Source: Meandrina meandrites
Lineage: Eukaryota > Cnidaria > Anthozoa > Scleractinia > Meandrinidae
Assembly (NCBI GenBank): GCA_963693305.1
Contig: OY855913.1
Coordinates: 21,851,114-21,915,113 of the forward strand
Direction of reading: 5' to 3'
DNA length: 64,000 bases
The position numbers were made by a program, and so were the translations under genes. Shown here piece after piece: positions 35,359 to 46,600 of the stretch. Position 1 is the first letter of the stretch. Every line of letters starts with the position of its first letter. Below the pieces are notes generated by a model. It ran no database searches, was not told the origin of the DNA, and was given only the letters and a program-made list of their open reading frames with translations.

Positions 35359-37118
35359 AGGTCAAATGAACCAAAATTTCGACATTCTTTCTTTAGCGAT
35401 TTTAAAGCAACCAAACGCTAGAAGAATTCATTATTAAGTAAACTTAAGGCGAAATTTTGCTTTCTGAGTCTTTAAGCGCGAACTATAGCAAAAACTACGA
35501 AGATTTCCGAAGACTTCACGAAAACGTTTCCAAAATGACCGCACACTGATTTTTCAGAAATGGAAGGAATGGATCGAGCTTTTAATTTTGTGACGTAATA
35601 GTTTTATTTTACGGCTTTGCGATCGAAGAGACGATCGTCGTTTAAAGGGCGAATAATGTAAAGTTTGAGAGTTTCAGCCAGTCTGAGTAATTCAAATAAA
35701 TCTGAAAGGATCTAAGCTTTTTTTAAACGTTATCTTTTTTACTACATTGGAATCCAGTTTCAAAGATTAATAATTATCAAAGCACTGAGTAAAATTGTAA
35801 GCATTGTACGATATAGGAGATTTTCAAACACTGGATGGCGTATAAAAATCATCAGTCTACTCGGCTTGGTATAGAACAATTAATTTTGTTATATACCCCA
35901 AGTGAAATGCAGTTTTTTTGGATTTGCACGTTATTCTTATCAGGACGTGTGCGGCTTGCATAGGATGTGGCCAAAAGCCGCATCCAAGATTGAATTCACT
36001 GTTTCTTTTCCGTACTTGAGAGTCACACAAAACACAAAAATAAATTTGTACTCAAAAATTTAACTTGAATGCAAGGATATTTCTCAATGCAAATTGGAAA
36101 CCGCAAAAGCATCACGCAGGGTAAAACTTTCAACGAATAAATTCGTGTCGTTTTGTTTTTCAACTGAAGGAAAATTCAATGTTGAAATAAGTACAGAGCG
36201 TTTACACACTGTTCCTGTGGACACTGTGAGTTCTGTTTGTATTAGCTGTTTTTTGGTACATATTTATTTAGTAGGTGCCTGTTATTTAGTGCTCGAAATT
36301 AACGGTTGTAAACCCAACATAAATACAACCTTTGAAGCATAATTTTATACGCGTCAATTGCAAAAGCACGTGCATGGAAGCAAATTATTTGGTGAGGATA
36401 TTGAACTAATGAATTCAAATTGTAATACTTGATCATGCCCAGCCAAACCAAAAAAGTAAAAGTGCTAATAATCATAACAAATATTCTATCTAGCTCTAGG
36501 TAGAATAAGAAAGGTGCAAAATGCATATCTCTATCTTCCTTCGTTTAGCAAAAGCCGAACGGACAGGCGAACCTTTTTGCTTCGGGAGGCATTCTTCCCC
36601 GTGATTTCTTTTCCGAACAAAAAAAACTAGTCGGCATAGCATCCTCTCTGAGGTGGAGTCTGAGCGGCTTGAAATCAGAACCAAAAACCTACGTATACGT
36701 ATCGCCAGATTTTCTCTGAAGCAGTCTTCGGTAAAATGAACCGCACAAATCCTGAGCTTTGAATTTGCTGGAAACTTAAACGTATTTACTTTCGACTTAG
36801 AATTATTTAAGCAGTTTGGTGCTGCACAAAACACCATGATGTCCCATTCTTGTGAGCTTCATCACTGAAAGACTTTGAATTTCCCGCAATTTCACAGCAC
36901 ACCAATAATGACGTCACAGTTTTAAGCTCCGAAAATTTCTCGACAATTTTCCCGAGCGCTCTACAATTATGAAGGCCTAAAATAAGCATTTTTCAACTTG
37001 AAATTTCTCTGTTTTGCACAGTCCAATTACTTTGAAATTTCGGAATATGTTTATTTGGTTCTTAATCAACCAGTTGGCCTAAAAAAAAGAAAATTCGAAA
37101 TTTTGGTTCATTTGACCT
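35359..37118. mobile_element. TTAA-flanked TIR transposon with THAP remnant (Kolobok-like)
   Basis: 24-bp perfect inverted repeats beginning AGGTCAAATGAACCAAAATT start at 35359 and end at 37118. TTAA lies immediately outside both ends (35355-35358, 37119-37122). TTAA duplication plus a THAP-domain gene inside points to the Kolobok superfamily; piggyBac also uses TTAA but does not carry THAP. At 1,760 bp it is too short for a full Kolobok transposase and its gene is broken. Confidence 0.85.
36496..36837 (-). pseudogene. THAP zinc-finger remnant inside the TTAA element
   Basis: The reverse strand starts MVFCAAPNCLNN, the C-x4-C start of a THAP (C2CH) finger, then FKFP. It jumps straight to ICAVHFTEDCFRENL, the Cys-x2-His half, so roughly 25 residues holding the conserved Trp are deleted. 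After the His half the frame shifts: the expected end appears in another frame as DFKPLRLHLREDAMPTSFF, the family's L..DA.PT.F. Deletion plus frameshift make it non-functional. THAP domains bind DNA and occur in P-element and Kolobok proteins. Confidence 0.75.
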
Positions 37119-37162
37119 TTAAGAAAGAGAGAGACAAGGCAGGATGGACGAGCTGGGCATGG

Positions 37163-37585
37163 AGGGCTTGACATTAACTTTTTACCCCACTTTCCACTTT
37201 GGAAAGTAAATTTCAAATTTTACTTTCCAACTCAAAATTTTACTCTCCATAATGGCGGACTTGAAGTGGCATACCACATCGTATCATATTCAGACTTCCA
37301 CGGGAGCTCTCTTGATCCTCCAATATGGGGAGAACGTGAGAATGGTGTAACTTTGTCTTGTTTAAGACAGAAAACCATTGTCAGATGGTTATCTTATCAT
37401 TTTAGTAATTTTTGTACACACTTTATTTTACTTAAGCATTTTGAGTATAAAATTTGCTTTCCAGCATAGCCCAACATTTACTTTCCAGATCGGGTAAGTA
37501 TTTTGGTTCATTTTCATTTTTGTACTTTCCAAGAGGTAAATTTACTTTCCAGTGGAAAGCAAGAAAGTGTTAGTGTCAAGCCCTG
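37163..37585. mobile_element. MITE with AGGGCTTGACA(T/C)TAAC ends, next to the DEK 3' end
   Basis: Left AGGGCTTGACATTAAC and right GTTAGTGTCAAGCCCT are inverted repeats with one difference. CTTTCCA/TGGAAAG and TTTACTTTCCA words fill the interior. The right end reads CCCTG, as in the CAGGG families of this window. No clean duplication was seen. Confidence 0.75.
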
Positions 37586-37659
37586 TGTCATGGATCAGGG
37601 AGTGTTGGTCAGAAAGCGTGACGACCTTATGCACCCACTGGTGTGATGAGACATGATGA

Positions 37660-40600
37660 TTATAAAGAAAATTCACAATTTACCTTTCTTACTGCCTTTT
37701 TGATAAAGTCCTTCCTAGATGTTAAATCATGTTCTGGAAACATATCATATACCTAAACAAAGAAAAAAGTGAGAAATTGAGACTGAGACTTTGTTTTACC
37801 GAGAAGGGCCGGTGTGCTGTATAGGTTGAGATCTACACGTACTAGTACGAAAACGCTTTGAGCAAGCAGATTTCAAAACAGTAAACTTTGAAGTTACAGA
37901 CACAAATTGAAAGGTTTTGTGGAAAAAGTGTGGAAGCATTTTTTTGGCTGAAAAACGTCAGTTTTCCTGGTGGCGTCTGTATAAGTGTTTTGATGAACAA
38001 AAAACAAAAGAAACCTTTTGCTTGTCAGAACAATGAAACCAGCAATGCTCAACTCACTTTAACTTGTTTTTTTTTTTGTGAATCAGAGTTGTTTTGGCAA
38101 TGTTCAATTTTAGCTAAAAAAATGCTACCGCCCTTTTTCCACTGAATCTTTCAGCCCTGGTGAAACTGATTAACTCACCTGTTTACACACAGTCTTCATC
38201 GTCACCTGTTCAAGATCAGCACCATCAAGCAGATCTGTCACAATCTTCTCCAGTTCGCTATTCTACAATTTAATCAGAACACAGCCAACAATCAACATTA
38301 ACATTCAGTTTTGTTACAGTAGTATTTGTAGTATTTTCACCAATAGTCGTAATCCTTCAGTAGCATTACATATATATTATCCCCCAAGGTACACGTACTG
38401 AACCCCTACCACACCCAAGACATGCTGTTTCCGGAAAGGTTAACTGCAAAACCTAAAACTTGGTGGTTCTTCAATGTTGCAAGATACTCATTTCTTGGTA
38501 CAGGTCACTTACTTGCCAACAAAAATTCGAGAAGTTGCATATGTAATATTGTCCAATCTTGCAATGCCTTACAAACATTGAACTCCTTACCGTTGGGGGC
38601 TGCTTCTTTGACTTCTTTGCTAATGGTTCTTCATCAGAGGATGAATCATCTACTGGTAAAGGTTTTTCTGAAAAAAAAAAAATTAATAAATTCTTAAGCT
38701 TAAAATATCCACATCACTGCTGCTGTAACAAGTGAAACACAACGTAAGAAGTTGTAACATACAACTCCACCCTTTTTGGGAAAACCTCTTGCCACAAACA
38801 AGTTGTTTAAATCATCAAGACCCCACTGGATGATAAATACCGGCATGTCCACTTAAGGCTAATGACTCGCCATAACTTTATTAGCCTAGCTGCCCAAACG
38901 ATTTGCCAGTACCCCAGTTCCTAAGACCATTTAGATATACCACCCACTACCTGATCAGTGATCCCTGAATGCATGCACATTGTAACTGTTCTGCATCTCT
39001 CATCACTCATCAGTACCCACACCTACGTACCTGTACCCCTTACAGTAAACTTGACCTTCTCTGTCAACCACACCCTCACCAATCAATCAATACGTGCCGT
39101 AGTGTTTTTATTTACGACATACCCTTTTTAGGAGTCTTCTTCTTTGGTGAGGCTTTCTTCAAAGCCGTTATCTTAACTGGGACAGGGTCTCTCTTTTTAG
39201 GACTCTTTGTCTTCTCTGCTGTTTTCTTTGATTTTGTTTGTTCTTTGCTTTTATCCGTATCTTTTCCTTTATCCTTCCCCTTCTTTTCTTTGGCTTTCTT
39301 TGGTGATGCTTCTGCCTTCTTGGGTGAGGCTTCAACCTTCTTTTTCTTCTTAGGAGGCTAAAAGAGGCAAATAGAAACAGAAAATGTTGACTTCAGTTAC
39401 TTTACAGGGTTCATGCAATTTTTCAGGTTATTGCGGTTATCATTAGCGTCACATGCACAAAGTTTTGATCATGAAAAAATGCTACTACAGAGATTTAATT
39501 TTGACAAAACATTTGCTTCTGCCTGTTTTATAATCTGATAGTTTTTCTGATGATTTTCCTGCACACAATTCTGTGTAACACTGAGGAAAACCATCTATTG
39601 GGGTACCAGTGCATCAAGGGTTTCCTCCAACATTGTTGCAAGGCTTCGCCAGAAATTTACATTCAACTGGAGAATGAGATTTGGCTCTTACTTCTTCTTC
39701 CTCCTCAATCTCGTCATCTTCATCCTCCTTGTCGGCATCATCACCACTTTCAGCATCTGATGTCTTTTTGGACTGAAAGAAATTTCAAAGTATAATGCCT
39801 CTTCTCCGAGAAATAAATTATACTTTATCAACTAAACACAGTTTAGAATTAATTTTAAGAGAAAACTAATTTAAAGCCCTCTATATACATTCACTGTAAA
39901 TACAGCCAATGAGAATACAGGAAAGCCATTGTATACTTGACAGTATTAAACCCAAACTTCCCATTGTGTGCTGCGATCTTACTCCCAACAAAATTTAGTA
40001 AGTGTATTTTCTATGGCATGCTATAAAATAGTTAATAAAGTAGTTGCAACACTTTCTTTCCCAAAGACTCATGTGTATACCAAGAAAATACAGGTGACTC
40101 GTGGGATGCTCCATAGTATTCCACTCAAAAGCGTTATATAACAAGTATGTACTGCACTGCACGGCACTTACAAGAGGAAAACAACTTTAGTTATTACTCA
40201 AAATCAGAATCAATGCAACCTCGGATGGTGGCCCCTTTCAAGTTTGCAGGGTTTTCAAACCAGGCCCCTGGTTTACTACAATATCAAGTTAAAAGTACTT
40301 AAAGCAGTATAATTAATACAACTCTGATCTGCTAACTGACATTCCCAATTAAATTAAGAACTCATATATTGCACTCATTCTTTGCATCAAGAAACAAACC
40401 TTTGATGGTGTTTTACTTTTTGAGGAATCTGCAACATCAAAGACACCAGGTGTGAGCTACACTGTAGTTAAACATAAATAAAAGCTAACTGACTGACTGA
40501 CTAACGGTATGCCATAGAAACCTTGTGGTTGTTTTTTATTTCATTACCCTCAGATTTGTACATGTACGTGCTTTATCATGGTAATTTAAAGGAATAAACT

Positions 40601-43600
40601 ACAGTCAAAATCACAGGGTTATTGCGGACAGAATAAGAGTAAGTTGTTAGGTTTAATTAAAAAGTAACACCTGGGTTTCAAAGCAAAAACAGGGACCCTG
40701 ATGATTTGTTTTGCACTCTTTAATAAAATTTGGAAACAGATATCAAATCAGACATTGCCAGCTAAATCCTGTTGTCCAATTTTGATGAAGTGTGATGTAT
40801 TTTGTCCAATAGAGGGTAGGGCTGCAACGATACATTTTCTTAGCAACCAATACATATCTCGGTACAAGTGCCACGATACGATACACGATACGATACATCA
40901 TAACATACAACTGACAAGTGACGTAATGTAACTAAACTGCTTTGGAATCTTTAATTTCCATTGACAACAATTACATACATACATACATACACCAGGCGGT
41001 GTTGGACACGACTTGCAAAGCATGCCGGAAGAAATTTTCGATTGTACTCATTATTGTCTGATCGTCGGACTGTAAACATATCCTCGAGGTGAGAAGATAT
41101 TCCTATGCTGAAAGAAATTTCGGAGGAAATCCATACCAAATCTTTGTGGGCCAAGTAACAACTATAGATGTGTATTGCTGGATTCGCAAAGGCGCCATTG
41201 ATGTGGACCTGCTAACAAATGGTAACAAATAACACAAGAATATAACGAGAAGTGTCTTACTCCTTGGCCATCGTAAAAAACTTTGAATCCAAAGTCTTTC
41301 CATACCTTTGACTTACAAGAGGACGGTGCCAGTTGTAACTCAACTGCAGAGGAAGACATTTTGACGAAAGAACCAACGTGACGAACGAACCGCATGTTTT
41401 TGTTGCGGGCGCATAAGACTGTGTCAGCTGACAACTTATTGAAACTACGCATGCTTTCGTGCCGCCATCTTGAAATATAAGTGACTGGAAGCATGCAAAA
41501 CGATACTAAGCAACGACGAAGCCCTGTGGCTAAAAAAAGGCTTGTACTTGGGTAAGGAGTCATAACACTGATTAAAACAGTAATTTCTGAATTTTTCATT
41601 TTTGATGAGAAATATTTCGTTGTTTCGCGATACAGCGATATCCCATTCAAATATCGATATTCGTATCGTGACAAAAAATATCGCGATTCACCGGTGCACC
41701 GGTGTATCGTTGCAGCCCTAATAGAGGGGAGGGGGGGGAGGGGGAGGATTGACCAGTGGTTCATAATACACATCATTTGTACATCAGGCTTTACTAGTCC
41801 TAATTAAAAATCAAGAAATTCAAGGCACATTTACATTTACAGTTGTTCCTGGCTATTTTAAATATTATTAATAATTATTAATAGTTCTCTCATATTTCAA
41901 GATCTGTTTGTACCCTGTGCCCACTTAACCTTTGATCAGTTGTTCTTACCATGGGCAAAATGGTGGTACAGTGATACCAAATTTATTTCACACCGCACAT
42001 GCACTTAAAACTTCGAAGTGACTGGCTTCTACTGTCTTCTAATCTCACTGAAGCAGGGGTTTCAATAAAATTTGAAGTAGGCAGCTAGTTCGAATAGAGT
42101 AGCCGACTGCATCAACAAGGTTTGAAAGGATCTTTCTCTAGTTTCTTCAATTTAGGGGAAAAAGTAGCCGACTTCGCCGAGCAAAGTAGCCGACACTTTT
42201 CGTCGGCCGTCGGTGCTTATTGAAAGCACTGCTGAAGCCTTACCCTTTTTCGTTCTTTTTCTCTTCTTCTTTTCTCCCTTTTTTGCTTTAGGCTGAGGGG
42301 CGGGCTGTAACAAAAATATTATAAACAATAATTTAAGCAAGTTGCTGCCAGACATAAAATAGTTTTTCGATGTGGAGGATTACAAGTTAACTTGAATGCA
42401 CTTCAGATGTCTATGAATTACATGTAAATATGAAATAACTATTAATATTATCTTCAACGATTCCAAAGATTATCTTCAGGTTGAGACAGATTTATCTAGG
42501 TGGGAAACAAATTAACCTGAAAAATGTCATCTACAACACATTGTGCATTGGTTGTATTACATAGTGATATACTCTTTTAATTTCAAAATAACAAAATAAT
42601 ATAAACAGTACTCACTCTTCCTGATGACTTCGGCGACATAAGAAAATCCATAACTTTTTCTAAAAGATCACTCTGAAAAATATCATAAAATGAAACAAAA
42701 AAAATAATGTAAAGTCTGCATACAAGCCTATAGTGGCCCATCAGGCTGGAGCTTATCCTGGTTTCCATAGCATGAAGCAACTAGGAGTATTTCTACTCCC
42801 CCCTGGATGGGATGCTAGTCCATCGCAGGGTCACCCCCAGCAGTAAATTTGCTGGTATCCATTTACACACCTGGGTGGAGAGAGGAACTATGAGAGTAAA
42901 GTGTCTTGCCCAAGAACACAACACAGTGCCCTGGCCAGGGCTTGAACCTGGACCGTTCGATCCATAGTCCAGTGCACTAACCACAACGCCACCGCACCTG
43001 CCACAATGTACAGTATAATGAATTGTAAATGTCATATCCAAATTGGAATGCAACAAGCACAAGAACTACAGCCTTACCCGCTTTCCTTTCTTTTCCAAGT
43101 CGAAAATTTCACAAAGTCTTTTTAAACCATCATTTGTAAATCTAAGAAATAAAAGAACATACATGTAACTATTAATTAACATAGCAATAGATGGAAACAA
43201 CGTACATGTACAAAACAAATACAGTCAAAGCTCTTCTTGCGACCACTGTTGGTGGTCCCGAGTTCAACTCCTCCATGCTACCAGTTGAGATTTTTAACAA
43301 ATTTACGACACTTATAAATAAAGTGATTTATTTATTTTATTTATTTGGCAGACCATTTTGAGAACTTTTGTGCCCAAAATAAAACAAAGGTGGTATTGTT
43401 TTATCAATTTGTCAAATGCTTGCAATAAATAAGTACAGGCAGAAGTTCTGGTTTGAAATTTTGTCTGTACTAATACAGTAGGCCACTTCCGAGTTGCCCT
43501 TTGCCTCATTTTCAAAACGAGTCCCCATGCGAAACCATTCAAATGAAAATGAGTTTGGTTTGCATGAAAATGGACGTGCAGGAGAAACTCATTTTCATAT

Positions 43601-46600
43601 GAATGATTTTGCACGGAGACTCGTTTTGACACAGAGGCAAAAGGTAACTCGGAAATGGCCTATTGATTTAACATTTTGACAACTTGATAAAAATTTCAAA
43701 TTTAAGATGAACTGTGTAACGTTTGATACCAACCCAAAATGTACTGTCGGTTACATCTAAGCATGAAAGTGTCATAATAAAACATAAAATCTTAATTCTC
43801 TGGCTTACTCACACATGATATAATGATATACTTGCAATGGCAAACACTATTATTAAAATTAATTATTGTGGAAGCACGGATTTGGTGTCGAACCAAACAA
43901 AGAACCATTACCTTTCTACACCAAGCTTTTTTGATTCGTAATCTTTGGAATCCTATTGATATGAAGAAAAAAATGTGAAAACTATTTCTAAGAGTAATTC
44001 TACATGTAGTTACAATAATTATTGAAAGACAAGAAGCTCAGAGCTTACAACTGAGCCTGGAAGCTTAACCGCTAATTATAACTTTGTTTTGGCATAAAAG
44101 GCATCGTTTCTGAAACCTTTGGAAAGGCTGCGAGCCATGCAAGTCACATAAAAGTTCATAAGCAAAACTCAGCTACAGAAGTGTACCAGAATTAAAAGGA
44201 GACCAGCATGATATGTACATCACCAGGGCCATCATTAAGGGCCATAACCCATAACACCTGATACGGCTGAGTTCACCCAATGCTACGGGTAACAACTTCA
44301 ATGTAATGGCTGCTTAAAAACAGCACTGCGCCACCAGCATAAATTATAATAACAAATTTAATCTTATTTTCCTCCCAAATTGTGAAAGCCTCAAAAGTCT
44401 TTGAACAAATATGTACATTGTGTGGTTCCAGAAAGTATCCATATCCCCCCCAAGGAAGGGATTTGCCCTATGACCCCCCCACCCACCCCTCCGGAAATTC
44501 CAATTTAGCTTCATACATTGCTTTAAATTTTTGGCTCTTCGAGACCCCCCTCCTCCCCGGAATTTCCAATCCCTTCTGTGGGGGGAGTATGGATATTTTC
44601 TGGAACCACATATTGTGCAACCCTGGAATAAACTTTGGAGATCTTTGGTTATATCTTGGTTTACTGACAGGGTTTTCAATAAGGGCCGGCAGCCGGCGAA
44701 ACTCGCCGGGTACTCCACACGTTTTCGCCGCCTACTTTGATTAACAACTTACTCGAATTTTACGAATGAGCATGATAAATAATTTGCCACAATGAAGGGT
44801 CGCCCACTACCTCTCGGAACGAGTTATTTCATTGGTTCCTAAAACAATACATAACAGGCTATAACAGGGCATCTGACAGGATGCGGTGGTGCGGATCCGC
44901 ATAATTGGCTGACTTCCGCATCTTCCGCATCTTGAGAACATTTTCCGCATAAAACAGAGAAATTTGTTTCATATTAATGATTAAGAAGCTGTTTACCATC
45001 CTCACAAACATAAATTTCGAAGAAGTTGATTATTTTGACACAGTTTTTCTCCTAAAATAGCGACGAAAACACAGCACTTCGATCGTGAGCAATTTTTAAC
45101 CTCCAGGCGTTCCACGCGTCTTTTTGGGATGGGCCTGGACACCAGTTGTCTTCTTTCGCTCGTTCAGTCTATCGAAAATTCTCCTGTGGTTACCTATAGT
45201 ATATGGATCAATTTGTCATCAAAGAGACCAAGAAGAAGGATCCCCACTTCGCTGTACGCTTGCCACAAGTTGGCCTAACGGGCTAGATGAGCGACGAATT
45301 AAGTGAAGCGAGCTTGAGGCCGCAAAGTGGTCTGCGAGCAACATGCCACAATGAAGACGAAGGACTTTGTTGAAATTCTAATATCAGCAAAGGATTGAGT
45401 GAACCAGTATCCTGGAGTTTTCTATGTAGATAATGGATTGTTATTTTGTTCAACGTGCAATGTTGTAGTAGATCACGTAGCACCTTGAATTGTATTGTTT
45501 ATGCATAAGAAGAAAATCAACTTCAGCCAACAAAATGACGGTTGTGTTATTTTCATTGAACATCATCACATAATTGATCAGTTTCCAGGGTTCAAAATAA
45601 AATTTCGTTTTTAGCCTGAATTTGTCGGCTTTTTTTGTCAAGGCTCATTTTTTCCCAGCCATGCGTTTTCAAGGGACACAATGCATATGCATACATGACG
45701 TACCCATAGGCTTGCAATGCATTCTGGGGCGATTTCAAATACAGTTGTCCATTTGCAAGTTTTCCGAACTGAAAATATTTTACGGCAAAGCAAAAGAATG
45801 GATTGGAGCAATTTGACTTCTTTTCTTATTTTAAATGTTTGAGAAGCAAATAAGATCTTCCAATATAATTTTCTGGAGGGACACAATACCTGAGAAAGTG
45901 GGGCGGCGCGTTACTCATCTTAACGCATAAATGAAGTTGCCACATTTGCGAGCGACTAAACCGCAAAACCAGAAGTTTTAGTCGCCAAAGATGAAATTTT
46001 GGTCGCATTAGCCACCAGTGAGTCGCACTTTCTAGCCCTGTAGCTGCTTTATTGTCTGATATAAAATGTTTCCTTCAACTTACAGCAACTTTGAATTCAG
46101 TTGGCCGATCAAGGCACGATATTTTATGTTTCTTCGGTGAAAAGTAGCCGGCAAGTGTCGTCAAAGTGCCGGCTACCGCCAACAGCCGGCTGCTATTTTG
46201 AACCCTGGTTTCATAACATACCAAATACAAATGAAAATAACTGGAAAAGCCCAAATACCAATATAATTTTTTTTGTTTAAAATTATCTTGCGAGCAGACT
46301 CTCGGCTTCGGGAGCAGCTCGATTTCGGCTGCATGAAAAGATGTGAGCTTTGGTGAGCGAAGCGAGCCGAAAATTTTCCGCATAATCCAACGTTTTTTCC
46401 GCATAATCAACACTTTCTTCCGCATAATGTTCCTGAAAATTTCCGCATAATTTGTTTTTTTTTTCCGCACCCTATCAGATGCCCTGCTATAACAATGCCC
46501 CTATCCCTGAATAACAATAGAGGTAGTGTTTACAGCGGGCGAATGAAAATAGAGGTTCCAGAGAGGTAGTGTCTTACTGACAATGAACCGCGGATCGGCC

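Larger units (their letters stand above)
44797..46580. repeat. second-level repeat, interrupted copy of 20454-20609
   Basis: 44797-44864 and 46487-46580 together reproduce, inverted, the continuous repeat at 20454-20609 (CACTACCTCTCGGAACG ... ATAACA | ATGCCCCTATCCC ... GGTAGTGTCTTACTG). The gap between the blocks is the third-level element. Confidence 0.85.

Noticed and set aside
35359..37118. piggyBac element because of TTAA
   Set aside because: The THAP remnant inside fits Kolobok better, and the ends do not show the usual piggyBac CCC start.
37660..37683. Last DEK exon continuing to an unseen 3' exon through the GTAAAT site
   Set aside because: Reading through gives a stop after seven codons and a tail length close to vertebrate DEK; not excluded, only less simple.
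41162..41776. 204-codon minus ORF
   Set aside because: Crosses the end of the hAT element and its duplication. The meaningful part is the BED exon in another frame.
42793..43062. 89-codon minus ORF
   Set aside because: Lies in the tRNA-derived SINE copy.
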